Under the pieces are notes generated by a model. The model searched no databases and was not told where the DNA came from. It worked only from the letters and a program-made list of their open reading frames with translations. A program made the translations under genes and the position numbers. This document shows, piece after piece, positions 17,255 to 27,105 of a stretch of DNA of 64,000 nt; within the stretch, counting starts at the first letter, position 1, and each line of letters opens with the position of its first letter. Source of the DNA: an uncultured Clostridia bacterium. GTDB taxonomy: Bacteria > Bacillota > Clostridia > Christensenellales > DTU072. The DNA lies in the NCBI GenBank assembly GCA_944363505.1, contig CALVUD010000008.1:1-64000 (forward strand). The letters are read 5' to 3'.

Positions 17255-17959
17255 ATGGCGGAAGGGAGACGGCAGAGAGTCAGGGAGAAAGTGGCTAAGG
17301 GCGGAATAAATATTTTGGCGGATCACGAGAAGCTGGAATTTTTACTGTATCCCTATCTGCCGCGCCGCGACACCGTGCCGATAGCGAGAGAACTTCTCAG
17401 AGAGTTCGGTTCGCTGAACGCCGTGTTCAACGCCTCGACTCCGGAACTGGAAAGCATCAAGGGCATGCCGAAACTGGCGGCGCTGACTTTTCCGCAGTTG
17501 AAACCGCTGTTGTATACCGCGGAATCCAACGTCTGCGAAGGACGGATACAAACCAGCTGGCAAGCCGCGGAGGCATTGACCCCGCTGCTCGGTTACGGCA
17601 AAAAGGAACGCGTATACGCGATGTACCTCGGTATCAACGGCAAGCTATTGAACATCGCTTTGATCAACGAGGGCGAGGCAGCCGAAAGCGACCTGAACAC
17701 GCGCCGCATCATAGACCAGGCGCTGAAAACGGGCGCCGAAGGCGTGATACTCGCGCACAATCACCCGTCGGGCGCGGCAATTCCCTCGCAAGCGGACAAG
17801 GACAGCACCCGCTGGGTCGCAGAGGCGCTCTCAAAAGTGGGTTTAAAACTTCTGGATCATATAATAATTGCGGGTATGGGAAGTTATTTCAGCCTGTTCA
17901 ACGGCTCCGAAGAACAGGCGCAGGAAAAACTGTTTTCGCCCGCGTTCTGGTATAAATAA
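17255..17959 (+). CDS. RadC-like JAB-domain protein
   Basis: This 234-residue cytosolic protein has a helix-hairpin-helix-like N-terminus (about 25-80) and a JAB/MPN metal-binding domain with the JAMM motif H168-x-H170-PSG and D181. RadC proteins have the zinc-peptidase fold, but their real substrate is unsettled and an original link to DNA repair has been withdrawn. The usual RadC length is about 225, so it is full length. Starts at ATG behind GAGGAGGAATAT. It converges with the acetyltransferase gene and is alone on its strand here. Confidence 0.87.
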   Translation: MAEGRRQRVREKVAKGGINILADHEKLEFLLYPYLPRRDTVPIARELLREFGSLNAVFNASTPELESIKGMPKLAALTFPQLKPLLYTAESNVCEGRIQTSWQAAEALTPLLGYGKKERVYAMYLGINGKLLNIALINEGEAAESDLNTRRIIDQALKTGAEGVILAHNHPSGAAIPSQADKDSTRWVAEALSKVGLKLLDHIIIAGMGSYFSLFNGSEEQAQEKLFSPAFWYK

Positions 17960-17997
17960 GCTTTTGAACGCGTAATCCCAAAGCGGACTTTGCGGCA

Positions 17998-18600
17998 CTA
18001 AACGTATTTCCCCGTATACATAGGATAACGGTGCCTGTCCTCTTCGGTGATTTTCCTTTTTACCTTGCACGGCACGCCTACCGCGAGCACGCCCGAGGGT
18101 ATTTCGCCCTTGACGACGGAGCCGGCCCCGATGACGGTATCGCTTCCTATCACGGCTCCCGCAAGCACTATCGACCCCGCCCCTATCCACACGTTGTCCC
18201 CCACCGTTATCGGTTTGGCTATCTCTATGCCCGCCTTGCGCATATCCGGGTCGAGAGCGTGTTCCGCCGTGGTGAAAGTGCAATTCGGCGCTATGAACAC
18301 GTTGTCGCCGAACGTTACGGGCAGTCCGTCGTTTACGACGAGATTATGGTTGGAATAGAAATTGTCGCCCACGAAAATATTGTATCCGTAATCGCACCAG
18401 AACGGCGGAGTGATCACCGCGCCTTTACCCGCTTTTCCGAGAATCTGCCTCAGTAAAAAGTCCTTTGCCTCCAAGTCGGATGGCAGTAAGGAGTTGTAGC
18501 GGAAGCATTTGTCTTTGCATTTAAGTATCTCCGCTTCGAAAATGGGATTGTAGCTTCCTTGAAAAAAACAGTTCGACGGCACAACGGGTCTGTCGGGCAT
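17998..18600 (-). CDS. Maltose/galactoside-type O-acetyltransferase
   Basis: This 200-residue enzyme belongs to the left-handed beta-helix acetyltransferases (Maa/LacA/NodL class), which move acetyl from acetyl-CoA to a sugar hydroxyl. Seen: FWCDYGYNIFVGDNFYSNHN, the conserved catalytic-site histidine in FTTAEHALDPD, hexapeptide coils through ITVGDNVWIGAGSIVLAG, and the closing SGVLAVGVPCKVKRKI. It starts at ATG behind GGAGG and has a promoter at 18640-18668. Size and motifs are typical; the sugar acceptor is not known. Confidence 0.87.
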   Translation of the reverse strand: MPDRPVVPSNCFFQGSYNPIFEAEILKCKDKCFRYNSLLPSDLEAKDFLLRQILGKAGKGAVITPPFWCDYGYNIFVGDNFYSNHNLVVNDGLPVTFGDNVFIAPNCTFTTAEHALDPDMRKAGIEIAKPITVGDNVWIGAGSIVLAGAVIGSDTVIGAGSVVKGEIPSGVLAVGVPCKVKRKITEEDRHRYPMYTGKYV

Positions 18601-18639
18601 AAATTCCTCCGATACGTGTATTCCTTATTTACTTTCCTA

Positions 18640-18668
18640 ATAATACTATAATGTTTTTTTCCATTCAA
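18640..18668 (-). promoter_or_regulatory. Promoter of the acetyltransferase gene
   Basis: On the minus strand TTGAAT, 17 nt, TATTAT, about 30-40 nt before the ATG at 18600. Confidence 0.5.
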
Positions 18669-18689
18669 TGTCAATACGGAGTCGGACGC

Positions 18690-18715
18690 AAAAACGGCGG
18701 CATCTGCCGCCGTTT
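18690..18715 (-). terminator. Terminator after the beta-propeller lipoprotein gene
   Basis: On the minus strand an 11-bp GC-rich stem (AAACGGCGGCA and its complement) with a very short loop is followed by TTTTT, about 40 nt past the stop at 18754. Confidence 0.8.
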
Positions 18716-18753
18716 GATCGTATCGTCTATTTTTTATAAATCAAAGCCGTTCA

Positions 18754-20214
18754 TCACTCTTCCGTTTCCGCGGATTCCAGCATATCTATAACGTCCTCGG
18801 CACTGAATACGCCGAGCCGCTTCGCGATTCTGGAGTTCGCGTTACGCGGATTCACTTCGTCGAGGTTGACGAAATAGATGTTGTTCAGAACGTCGGAATT
18901 GAAGAAGTATACCGTATTCCCCACGAGATCGAGCGACAGCCAGTCGGTCGCGTACTTGGAATCGAACAGCAATTCCACGGAATCGTAGTCGAGATTCTCG
19001 GTATCGTTTTTATCAAGCACCAGCGAAATACGGTAAACTTTGCTGGAATTGATATAGTCGATACGAAGCGTTACGACGTCGGCGGACTCGGAAGCGGTCA
19101 TCGAAGCGTTCAGTATGCTGACGGAAGAAACTTCGACGAGGTTACGCCTGATTTCCCAGGAGTCGCCTTTCTTGAAAATGAAGTCTATCGAATCGGAATC
19201 GACGGCCAGTATGTTCTCGGAATCCAGATACCACAGCGAAGTGTATGTCGTACCCGTGGTATAACGAACCTCGGCGGCGGCGTTGAACGCCAAAGTCGCG
19301 TCGAAAAGATAAGAATACACGCCCGTGGACTTTGTGTTGCTGCCCGAATCGGTCTTGGTGTACTGGAGCCTCAAGCCCTCGCCCTCGAACGTAACGTCAA
19401 GAAGAGTCAGCTTATAGCCGCCCGCGTGCGGAAGCGTTTCGGCGGGGTAGGAACCGAGCCCGTCGATGACAGCCTTGGGAGAGCCTCCCGCTTTATAAAC
19501 GTAAACTATATTGTGGGTGGCGTAGGCGCTGTCCGCGCTCTTGAGATAAAACACCACGTCCTCCATCGAATTATAGTCGTCGGTATAGTCGGGAACCGTG
19601 AACGAAGAAACTTTCTCGTCAACCAAAGTATCGGTGAATTTCTTGGACTTGAGGTCGATAAGGTGAAGTTCCGAAGCGGAATTCACGTATACGATATAGT
19701 TCGCGGAAACCCTGTAGGAAGGAGTATAGTCCGAAAACTCCGCTATAGTTTCCGTCTTCGACCCGTCGAGGGTAGAACGCATCAGAACCATTTCGGAGGT
19801 CTTTGCGTTGCCGTCGGAATCGCTTTTATCGGAAGGCGTGGTAAAATAAATGTATCCGTTCCTGATTACCAGCGAGGAATTGGCGGAAGTGTTATACACG
19901 TTCTTGGGAACGACTGTTTCCGCGGTCGAAGGATCGGGGTTGCCGTCGGCGGTAAACTTCACGCGCATTATCGCGCCCTTAACCACTTCGCCGAATTCGT
20001 TAGCGGCGTCCTGCCCCGCATAACCGTTGATAAAATACAGGTAGTCCCCCACTTTGACCGCCATTCCGCCGTTACCGCTGACGGCGGCGTCGCTGCCGGG
20101 CGAATTCGCCAGCGCGTCGCGCTTATAGGTCTTGTTGCAACCCGCGAGGGCAACGCACACCAGCGTTATCGTCATAATCAAGGCCACAACCGAAACAATA
20201 GTCTTCTTTTTCAT
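18754..20214 (-). CDS. Lipoprotein with beta-propeller-like repeats
   Basis: This 486-residue exported protein has a signal peptide ending in the lipobox ALAGC. The mature part has recurring blade-like units such as DYLYFING, NGYIYFTTPSD and NYIVYVNSASELHLID, resembling DUF5050-type beta-propellers of Gram-positive lipoproteins. A role in binding or in displaying cell-surface contacts is possible; no catalytic motif is seen. Starts at ATG behind CGGAGAATGTA. It has its own promoter (20273-20301) and a strong terminator, so it is monocistronic. Confidence 0.7.
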   Translation of the reverse strand: MKKKTIVSVVALIMTITLVCVALAGCNKTYKRDALANSPGSDAAVSGNGGMAVKVGDYLYFINGYAGQDAANEFGEVVKGAIMRVKFTADGNPDPSTAETVVPKNVYNTSANSSLVIRNGYIYFTTPSDKSDSDGNAKTSEMVLMRSTLDGSKTETIAEFSDYTPSYRVSANYIVYVNSASELHLIDLKSKKFTDTLVDEKVSSFTVPDYTDDYNSMEDVVFYLKSADSAYATHNIVYVYKAGGSPKAVIDGLGSYPAETLPHAGGYKLTLLDVTFEGEGLRLQYTKTDSGSNTKSTGVYSYLFDATLAFNAAAEVRYTTGTTYTSLWYLDSENILAVDSDSIDFIFKKGDSWEIRRNLVEVSSVSILNASMTASESADVVTLRIDYINSSKVYRISLVLDKNDTENLDYDSVELLFDSKYATDWLSLDLVGNTVYFFNSDVLNNIYFVNLDEVNPRNANSRIAKRLGVFSAEDVIDMLESAETEE

Positions 20215-20272
20215 TACATTCTCCGTTCCGAAATATTAGATTACGGGTCCGAACAGTATCGGAATGTTTTTT

Positions 20273-20301
20273 ATTATATATTAACGGGCGCGCGTTTGCA
20301 A
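20273..20301 (-). promoter_or_regulatory. Promoter of the beta-propeller lipoprotein gene
   Basis: On the minus strand TTGCAA, 17 nt, TATAAT, giving a leader of about 50 nt. Confidence 0.6.
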
Positions 20302-20323
20302 CCCTTTTTGAAATTTTTAGGCC

Positions 20324-21103
20324 TCAGTCGTCGGCGATCATGTCGCGGATGGAGTCGAATACGAACGTCGGCTTGATACCGCTGGCGTTCAGCATTTCCA
20401 CCGTGGTCTCTCCCGACAGTACCAGCGCCGACTGGTAACCGTTGTTTATCCCGAACAGAATGTCCGTATACAGCCTGTCGCCGACCATAACTATTTTTTC
20501 CTTGGGAATGTCGAACAGGTGCGAGATTATCTCCGCCATCGGCGAATGAGGTTTTCCGCATATAACCGAAGGCGCTCTGCCCGAAGAACATTCCAATAGC
20601 GCCATCAGCGAGCCGACGTCGGGCATGTCCCCCCTGTCCGACGGGCATACCGTGTCGGGATGCGTTGCGATAAACTCCCTGCCCTTCTCCAAAAGCACGT
20701 TGGCGCGCCACAGTTTATCGTATGTCAGCGTGGTGTCGAACGCGAGCAAAACTATGTCGGCGTCGTCGCTTATCGGTATAGATTCATCTTCCAGCGTCTT
20801 TATGAACGTAGGAGTGCCGATCGGATAAACGCTCTTGGAAGGACGGCGGGTATGCAGAAACTGAACCGCCGCCATCGTCGAAGTGATTATCTGCCACAGA
20901 TCGACGGGATAACCCATCGAGGTCAGTTTACGAACGTATTCGCGCTTGTCCTTCGAGGAATTGTTGGTAAGAAAACACACTTTTTTGCCCATAGCGCTGA
21001 GCTTTCCCAGCGTTTCCATGGCGCCCGGAATCGGCGTATCGCCGAGATAGACGGTCCCGTCAAGATCGAACAAAAACAAATCTGCGTCAACTTTAAGTTT
21101 CAT
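20324..21103 (-). CDS. HAD-IIA family phosphatase (NagD/AraL-like)
   Basis: This 259-residue cytosolic sugar-phosphate phosphatase has the HAD nucleophile motif LFDLDGTVYLGD (about 10-21), motif II in CFLTNNSSKDK, and the C-terminal VGDRLYTDILFG. The C2-type cap between places it in the NagD/AraL/PGP group, acting on small phosphate esters. Starts at ATG behind AAGAGGAGAT. It lies 25 nt after an apparent AraM-like gene; in Bacillus subtilis araL and araM are likewise adjacent, which supports a functional pair. Confidence 0.85.
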   Translation of the reverse strand: MKLKVDADLFLFDLDGTVYLGDTPIPGAMETLGKLSAMGKKVCFLTNNSSKDKREYVRKLTSMGYPVDLWQIITSTMAAVQFLHTRRPSKSVYPIGTPTFIKTLEDESIPISDDADIVLLAFDTTLTYDKLWRANVLLEKGREFIATHPDTVCPSDRGDMPDVGSLMALLECSSGRAPSVICGKPHSPMAEIISHLFDIPKEKIVMVGDRLYTDILFGINNGYQSALVLSGETTVEMLNASGIKPTFVFDSIRDMIADD

Positions 21104-21128
21104 ATCTCCTCTTTTGCAGCTTAAATTC

Positions 21129-22124
21129 TTATAATGCGTCCGCCACGGCGTCGGTAAAGCCCGAATCCGCCAATACCGACTGAAAACCGCGTTCCTCCGT
21201 CAACGAAGCCGCAACCGAAAGATTGTTCAGTATCAGTAAAGGAGATAACGCCTTTTTCCCCGCCGCAGGGAAAAATCCCTCCGCAATGGCGGTAAGTTCA
21301 TCCGCGGACGGAAGATACTTCAGCGCCTGAGTCGTCGCCGGCTCCGTATACGCCGCGCGGCTCTCCTTCGGCCGCGGAACGCCCGCGCTTTCCATAATTA
21401 TACGCGCGCGCACCTCGTCTTTCCCTAATAATATACTACGGAAAGGAAATTTTGTAAATCGAATACCCAACATTAAAGAGATATAATAACACAGAAACCT
21501 GTGATGCAGTCCCTCCGCGCCCTCGGGACACAGCCTGTCGGCAAAATCGAAAAATCCGCCCGCCACCCCGGCTTCGCGCCTCAGTTCGAATCCCGAGCGT
21601 ATCATTTTTTCGACGTCGCCCGGATCCATCAGCAGCTCCTTTGCCCGGGGAATAAGTTCCCTCGCCCTGACGGATTCGGCATAATACATTGACTTCAACC
21701 CCACGTCCAGAAGCTCAGCATACACCTTTGTCAGGAATGCATACGCCTCCGCGCCGAGTGATTCGTCATTTTCGTCTATCGTAAAGAAAACGGCTTTAGG
21801 GTACTTATATTTCATTTTTCGGAAACCTATAATTGAATATTCCGAAAGCGCCGCGCCGATGTCGGAAGTAACTGAAAGTATGTGGTCGCAATCGCCCGCG
21901 GCGGCTCTCGCCTCGTAATAGGCGCGTCCCGTGCCGCACCCCATATAGAGTCTGGTGTCCTCCGAAAAAGCCTCTTCGCCGCATGACGTCGGATTGCCCG
22001 CGCGGTTCAAAAGCCGTTCTTCGGTTTCGCCGGCGCCTATCAGTCCCACCTTGACGCCCGGGTAATTTTTACAAACGTATTGAGCCGCGCTGAGGGCGGC
22101 GTTACGGGAAAAATACATTTCCAT
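21129..22124 (-). CDS. Divergent AraM-like (glycerol-1-phosphate dehydrogenase-type) protein
   Basis: This 331-residue cytosolic protein appears to be a distant member of the dehydroquinate-synthase/iron alcohol dehydrogenase fold, nearest by eye to AraM-type glycerol-1-phosphate dehydrogenases. It has an MGCGTGRAYYEARAAAG segment where these have the GSGTINDL nucleotide loop, a helical C-terminal half and an HH pair in EGLHHRF where metal ligands could be. Other expected motifs are weak, so activity is uncertain. It is followed after 25 nt by the AraL-like phosphatase. The ATG has no clear ribosome site; a GATAAT box lies 6 nt upstream, suggesting a leaderless mRNA. Confidence 0.45.
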   Translation of the reverse strand: MEMYFSRNAALSAAQYVCKNYPGVKVGLIGAGETEERLLNRAGNPTSCGEEAFSEDTRLYMGCGTGRAYYEARAAAGDCDHILSVTSDIGAALSEYSIIGFRKMKYKYPKAVFFTIDENDESLGAEAYAFLTKVYAELLDVGLKSMYYAESVRARELIPRAKELLMDPGDVEKMIRSGFELRREAGVAGGFFDFADRLCPEGAEGLHHRFLCYYISLMLGIRFTKFPFRSILLGKDEVRARIIMESAGVPRPKESRAAYTEPATTQALKYLPSADELTAIAEGFFPAAGKKALSPLLILNNLSVAASLTEERGFQSVLADSGFTDAVADAL

Positions 22125-22175
22125 ACCCGAATTATCGCGGCTTTGAAAACGCGAAATCCGACTTTTTATCTTATT

Positions 22176-23264
22176 TTAAGTCGAATTTTCGGAGCCGTTT
22201 TCTTTTTCACCGTTGTCCGCGGGCAATTCGACGCGTTCTTCGGCGGGTTTTCTGTTCAGACACACCGTCGTGAGATTATATACGAACGCCGCAACGGGCA
22301 CGCCGAGCACCAGTCCCCAAAATCCCATCAGTCCGCCGCCGACGACGACCGCCGCCAGCACGTAGAAACTTTTCAGCCCGACGTATCTGCCGACGATCAC
22401 GGGATATGTGGTAACCTGTTCCAATTGCTGAAGCACCAAAACGATTATCACGAAAACCCATACTTTGTCCGGAGCCGCCGCCAGCACCGCGACGCCGCCC
22501 AATACGCCGCCTATATAACCTCCCAGCGTAGGTATCAGGTTGGTCAGCGCGACTATCAGGGCTATCAGTACGGGATACGGGATCTTAAACAACAGAAAAC
22601 ACACGTAACTCGCCGCGCCGAATATCAGCGCTTCGAGAGCCTGCCCGCCCAAAAACTTTGAAAACTTATCGGCAGCCGCCGACAGTCCGCCTTTAAACAA
22701 TGCCGCTTTTTCCTTCCCGAGCACCCTGTCCGCGACCGAATATATCAAACGCGCTACGCTTTCTTTCGACGCCGTCAGCATTATGCCGAGCGCAAGCCCC
22801 AGAAACAACGATACCGCTTCCTTGATCCCGCTCAGCGCCATCGTCGTCAGGTCGGGCAGCTTTTCTTTCAGGATCTTTCCTCCTTCCTCGACTATCGTGT
22901 CGAGAATCTCGGATTTCGAAGACCCGCCTGCCTCCTTTAGCGACTCCAACGCCTTTGTCAACCCGCCGACCGATTCCTCTATTTGCGACGAAGTCAAAGC
23001 TATTATGCCCGCAGCCGCCCCCGCCACGACCGTCAGCGTGATACCGAGTGAAAGCGCCCGTCTGAAACGCGCTATTTTAGGCGAAGAAAGCAATCCTTTT
23101 TCCAAAAACTTTACCGGCGCGTTTAAAAAAAGCGCTACCAGCACTCCGAAAAAAACGGGATACAACGCCGCGCGCAACTTATCCAGAACCGTTTTCGTAA
23201 CTTCCAGATTCAGCGAAACCAATACGAGCGTTACTATCAAAACGATCGTCAGCGCTTTTTTCAT
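22176..23264 (-). CDS. AI-2E family transporter
   Basis: This 362-residue membrane protein of the AI-2E/UPF0118 family has around eight hydrophobic segments: two at the N-terminus, a long central extracytoplasmic helical region (about 85-145), then a C-terminal bundle containing FLLFKIPYPVLIALIVALTN and LIPTLGGYIGGVLGG. Family members include exporters of AI-2 and sodium/proton antiporters; the actual substrate is unknown. I start at the ATG at 23264 (MKKALTIV), because the 33 residues in front of it in the open frame look like untranslated promoter DNA containing TATAAT at 23292-23297. There is no ribosome site. Tail is acidic. Confidence 0.8.
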   Translation of the reverse strand: MKKALTIVLIVTLVLVSLNLEVTKTVLDKLRAALYPVFFGVLVALFLNAPVKFLEKGLLSSPKIARFRRALSLGITLTVVAGAAAGIIALTSSQIEESVGGLTKALESLKEAGGSSKSEILDTIVEEGGKILKEKLPDLTTMALSGIKEAVSLFLGLALGIMLTASKESVARLIYSVADRVLGKEKAALFKGGLSAAADKFSKFLGGQALEALIFGAASYVCFLLFKIPYPVLIALIVALTNLIPTLGGYIGGVLGGVAVLAAAPDKVWVFVIIVLVLQQLEQVTTYPVIVGRYVGLKSFYVLAAVVVGGGLMGFWGLVLGVPVAAFVYNLTTVCLNRKPAEERVELPADNGEKENGSENST

Positions 23265-23380
23265 GTGGATAGTATCTCGATATACTCGCCGATTATACCG
23301 CGCGGACAGCCTTAAAAGACGTCCGATAAGTAATAAAAGTAAAATATAAGTACGCGTGCGCATATTACAAAATTTAGTAC

Positions 23381-23409
23381 TTGAAATTTAATCGGCGCGG
23401 ATATATAAT
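23381..23409 (+). promoter_or_regulatory. Promoter of the four-helix membrane protein gene
   Basis: TTGAAA, 17 nt, TATAAT on the plus strand, about 50 nt before the ATG at 23468. A very strong match to consensus. Confidence 0.7.
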
Positions 23410-23467
23410 GTAAATGTGTATATACGGGCGCACCCGTGGTGCGCGTATATATTTAGGAGGATCGATA

Positions 23468-24919
23468 ATGGCACAAGCACCGCTTACGACTAGCAAAATG
23501 TTCACCGCAAAATGGACGGAACGGGACGAAGCCGTACTCGTTGACTTGCTGAAACGCAAAATACACGAAATCAGATGGGAAATTCACGAAAGCAATTCCC
23601 CTTACGCGCGTGCCAAGCTCAGAAAGACTCGTGCGGAATACAAAAAACTGCTGGAAAAGGTTCAACGCGGCGATTACGACCCCAACATCCTTGCCGCGGA
23701 AATGAAGACCCATTCCGAATTCAACACCATTCAGCGCGAAAGACGCGAAAAAGCTCTCGGGAAATACGTTGACGCATATTCCGACGTCAACTTCGATTTC
23801 GAATCCTATTTTTCAAAAACGCGTTATTTCGGCGCGGCTTGCCCGCTGGTAACCATCATACTTCTGGCGGTGCTGCTCACGGTTTTACTTTGCTCGCTCT
23901 TCCTGTCGTCGGCGAACATCAACCAGATAAACGAAACGCTTTACGATTCCACCGGCGTCAGAATGACCGTGACATCAGTTGCGTACATCCGGCTGGGTCC
24001 CGGCGAACTCGATTTCCAGGTCCCCAACGACGGCAACTGGCCTGCGGGCACCTTTATTAACGAGAACGAGGCTCTGGAACAGGGCGAGAAATACGAAGCG
24101 GACGACCATACGATCCCCGAAAACGTCTGGCTTTACGAGGATTTGCAGATGGCTACGCTGGACATCACCGTGATCGACGTGATAAAGGCGCTGTTCCGCA
24201 CCCCCATGTTCAGCGAAAACCGTCTCGACATCATAGAGGACCAGGACTCCATGCAAGGCTACAGCCTGTACTATATCCGTTTCCTGCGCAGCCGCAGCGA
24301 GGACATAGAGATCACCCGCGACGAGGCGGGCAATATAAACTGGCTGAACATTGTCAGACATATCGCCACCTACGGTACGATCGTGTTCCTGGTGCTGACT
24401 CTGATACTGATAGTCGTCGAACTGGTATTCAACATCGGACGCATGTTCAGCTATACCACACGCCGTCTGCACGTATTGCCGATACTGATAATGCTGTGCC
24501 TTATACTTACGGCGATATGTCCCGCGTTCATAGAGTTGCAAGCGCTGGATTCGAAATCGGTCAACGCCGCTTTCACAAACTACTTCTCAACCGATTGGGA
24601 AATGTTCGTAACCGATTCTCTGTACAACGCCGACGGCACGTTGAATTCGAGCGCGGCTCTGACCTGTATCAATATGGTATTCCCGATACTTGCCGTGATA
24701 CCCTTCGTGGTCGCGTTGTTGCCGCTCCTGTTCCGTAACCGTCGCGAACAGACCGTGGCTTACGTTCCCAAGGGTAACAAGAAGCACACCTACGCGGGTC
24801 AAAGGACCCCCACCGCGGCGGGCCAGCCCGGAGACAAGAACGCATTAAAGAAAACATCCGGAAAGGTCGCGCGCGCCGGCTCGCGTTCGCCCACCGGTTC
24901 GCGGTATCCGAGGAGATAG
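23468..24919 (+). CDS. Hypothetical four-helix membrane protein
   Basis: This 483-residue protein of unknown function has an N-terminal cytoplasmic region with charged helices (about 10-115), a hydrophobic segment (about 127-150), an extracytoplasmic beta-rich domain (150-295), two helices (about 300-325 and 340-365), a second external segment, a fourth helix (about 415-440) and a basic, Gly/Thr/Arg-rich tail. The Arg-rich end could bind nucleic acid or acidic lipid. Start was chosen at the ATG at 23468 with TTAGGAGGATCGATA upstream. It is followed by an imperfect hairpin and the cysE gene. No family recognised. Confidence 0.65.
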   Translation: MAQAPLTTSKMFTAKWTERDEAVLVDLLKRKIHEIRWEIHESNSPYARAKLRKTRAEYKKLLEKVQRGDYDPNILAAEMKTHSEFNTIQRERREKALGKYVDAYSDVNFDFESYFSKTRYFGAACPLVTIILLAVLLTVLLCSLFLSSANINQINETLYDSTGVRMTVTSVAYIRLGPGELDFQVPNDGNWPAGTFINENEALEQGEKYEADDHTIPENVWLYEDLQMATLDITVIDVIKALFRTPMFSENRLDIIEDQDSMQGYSLYYIRFLRSRSEDIEITRDEAGNINWLNIVRHIATYGTIVFLVLTLILIVVELVFNIGRMFSYTTRRLHVLPILIMLCLILTAICPAFIELQALDSKSVNAAFTNYFSTDWEMFVTDSLYNADGTLNSSAALTCINMVFPILAVIPFVVALLPLLFRNRREQTVAYVPKGNKKHTYAGQRTPTAAGQPGDKNALKKTSGKVARAGSRSPTGSRYPRR

Positions 24920-24991
24920 CTTCCGCCCGGAAAAACCTACGGAAAAATTCAGCGAAATGGAGGCATACCGCCTTCATTTCGGTTAGTATAG

Positions 24992-24997
24992 TATAAA
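24992..24997 (+). promoter_or_regulatory. Candidate -10 box directly before cysE
   Basis: TATAAA lies 6 nt before the cysE ATG and no ribosome site is present, so transcription could begin at or next to the start codon. No good -35 box is seen at 17 nt, so this is tentative. Confidence 0.35.
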
Positions 24998-25003
24998 ACG
25001 GAT

Positions 25004-25693
25004 ATGTTCGAACACTTAAAAAGAGATATAGAGGCGGCGATCAAGAACGACCCCGCCGCAAAATCGAAGTGGGAAGTCTTTTTTACCTACGCGGGAGTAA
25101 AGGCTTTGTACCACTACCGCATCGCCCACGCATTCTATAAGCGCGGGCATTATCTGATTGCGCGCATAATCAGCCAGCGCGCCCGTCGTAAAACGGGTAT
25201 CGAGATACACCCCGGAGCGAAAATCGGCGAAGGACTTTTCATCGACCACGGCTCGGGCGTCGTTATCGGCGAAACCGCCGAGATCGGCGACAACGTTACT
25301 ATCTACCAGGGAGTAACCCTCGGCGGCACGGGCAAGGACGTCGGCAAACGCCACCCCACTATCGGCAACAACGTCATGATCAGCGCGGGCGCAAAAGTCC
25401 TGGGACCGGTCAAGGTCGGCGATTATTCCAAAATCGGCGCCGGCTCCGTAGTCCTGAAAGACGTTCCCCCGCACTCCACCATCGTCGGCGTTCCCGGCAG
25501 AGTCGTCCGGATGTACGGCGAGCGTTTCAAGGATCTGGATCAGAAACTCCCCGACCCTATCCTGGAAGAATTCGCGCGGCTTAATAAGCGTATCAACACT
25601 CTGGAAGAAATGCTCGGCGTCAACGCCTGCAAATACTCTATCTCAAACGAAATCGAACCTTCCGAACCCAACGGCAAACACACCAAAAACTGA
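25004..25693 (+). CDS. cysE: Serine O-acetyltransferase
   Basis: This 229-residue cytosolic enzyme makes O-acetylserine from serine and acetyl-CoA, the first step of cysteine synthesis (EC 2.3.1.30). It has the helical N-terminal domain, then a left-handed beta-helix: [20 protein letters not shown] contains the catalytic-site HPGA, and [20 protein letters not shown] and [20 protein letters not shown] are signature segments. It lacks the long E. coli N-terminus, as in the short EpsC-like form of Gram-positives. It precedes cysS by 12 nt, a common pairing. The start lacks a ribosome site but has a -10-like TATAAA 6 nt upstream. Confidence 0.92.
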   Translation: MFEHLKRDIEAAIKNDPAAKSKWEVFFTYAGVKALYHYRIAHAFYKRGHYLIARIISQRARRKTGIEIHPGAKIGEGLFIDHGSGVVIGETAEIGDNVTIYQGVTLGGTGKDVGKRHPTIGNNVMISAGAKVLGPVKVGDYSKIGAGSVVLKDVPPHSTIVGVPGRVVRMYGERFKDLDQKLPDPILEEFARLNKRINTLEEMLGVNACKYSISNEIEPSEPNGKHTKN

Positions 25694-25705
25694 TCAGGAG
25701 ACAAT

Positions 25706-27103
25706 ATGCTTCGATTCTACAACACTCTGACAGGAAAAAAAGAGGAATTCGTTCCCATGGACGGCAAAACCGTGCGCATGTATTCGTGCGGTCCGACCGT
25801 ATATAACTACGCGCATATAGGCAATCTGAGAACCTACGTATTCATGGACCTTATACGCCGCACGCTGAAATTCGAAGGCTACAAGCTGAAAGGCGTCATG
25901 AACATCACGGACGTGGGTCATCTGATGGCGGACTCCGACGACGGCGAAGACAAGATGGCGGTGGCGGCGCGCGAACAAAAGCTGTCCCCGTGGGAAATCG
26001 CCGAAAAATATACCAAGGTGTTTTTCGAGGATCTGAAAAAGCTTAATATCGGCGTACCGGAGATCATCGCCAAAGCGACCGATCACATCCCGGAAATGAT
26101 CAAATACGTCCAGGCGTTACAGGACGCGGGCTTCAGCTACGAAACTTCGGACGGGATATATTTCGATATCGCAAAGTTCCCCCGTTACGGCTGCCTGTCG
26201 GGCGCAAACCTCGACGACCAGCTCGCCGGCGCCAGGGTCGAGGTCAACGACGAAAAACATCACCCCGCCGATTTCGCGTTATGGAAAAAAGCCGACCCCA
26301 GGCACATAATGCAATGGGACAGCCCCTGGGGCAGAGGATACCCCGGCTGGCACATAGAATGCTCGGCAATGAGCAAGAAGTATCTGGGCGAATGTTTCGA
26401 CATTCATTCGGGCGGCGTCGACCACATCCCGATCCATCACGAAAACGAAATTGCCCAAAACGAAGCCATAACCGGCAAACAGAGCGTAAGGTTTTGGATG
26501 CACGGCGAATTCATGCTGGTGGACGGCGGTAAAATGTCGAAATCGCTCGGGAACACCTATACGGTTTCCGATCTGGAAGCTAAAGGCTACGCCCCTCTCG
26601 ATTTCAGATTCTTCTGTCTGAATACGCATTACCGCAAAAAGCTCAACTTTACTTTCGAAGGGCTGTCCGCGGCAAAAACCAGCCGCGCAAGACTGATGAA
26701 CCAGCTTGGCGAGCACAAGGCGTCCAATGCCGCGACCACGCCCGAAAAGCTCGAGGCGTTCCGCGCTTCCTTCCGTAACGCGATAGAGGACGATATGAAC
26801 GTACCTCTGGCTTTAGGGGTGCTGTTTACGGCGATCAAGGAGCCTAAATCCAAAGATATTTACGAACTTGCAAAAGAATTCGATTGCATTTTCGGGTTAG
26901 ATCTGCAAAAAGCCGAAGCCGTCAAAGCTGAGGAGGAATCCCTTTTCGTACCTGAAGAAATAACCGCGCTCTGCGAAAAGCGCAAGGCTGCGAAGAAAGA
27001 CAAAAACTATGCGCTTGCGGACGAACTTCGCGCCGAGATCGCCGCAAAGGGATATGCCGTCACGGATACGCCCCAGGGCTATAAGGTGAACAAACTGAAC
27101 TGA
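25706..27103 (+). CDS. cysS: Cysteinyl-tRNA synthetase
   Basis: This 465-residue class I synthetase charges tRNA-Cys (EC 6.1.1.16). It shows C28 in [15 protein letters not shown] with HIGN at 37-40, the zinc-site CSAMSKKY and HHENEIAQ segments, and KMSKSLGN near 278, then a DALR-type helical C-terminus. Length is typical. It starts at ATG behind TCAGGAGACAAT and is co-transcribed with cysE (12-nt gap) and the zinc-ribbon membrane protein (2-nt gap). Confidence 0.97.
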   Translation: MLRFYNTLTGKKEEFVPMDGKTVRMYSCGPTVYNYAHIGNLRTYVFMDLIRRTLKFEGYKLKGVMNITDVGHLMADSDDGEDKMAVAAREQKLSPWEIAEKYTKVFFEDLKKLNIGVPEIIAKATDHIPEMIKYVQALQDAGFSYETSDGIYFDIAKFPRYGCLSGANLDDQLAGARVEVNDEKHHPADFALWKKADPRHIMQWDSPWGRGYPGWHIECSAMSKKYLGECFDIHSGGVDHIPIHHENEIAQNEAITGKQSVRFWMHGEFMLVDGGKMSKSLGNTYTVSDLEAKGYAPLDFRFFCLNTHYRKKLNFTFEGLSAAKTSRARLMNQLGEHKASNAATTPEKLEAFRASFRNAIEDDMNVPLALGVLFTAIKEPKSKDIYELAKEFDCIFGLDLQKAEAVKAEEESLFVPEEITALCEKRKAAKKDKNYALADELRAEIAAKGYAVTDTPQGYKVNKLN

Positions 27104-27105
27104 AA

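Noticed and set aside
24920..25003. T-box leader before cysE-cysS
   Set aside because: The gap is only 84 nt and lacks a T-box sequence and an antiterminator; the hairpin present is a plain imperfect stem.
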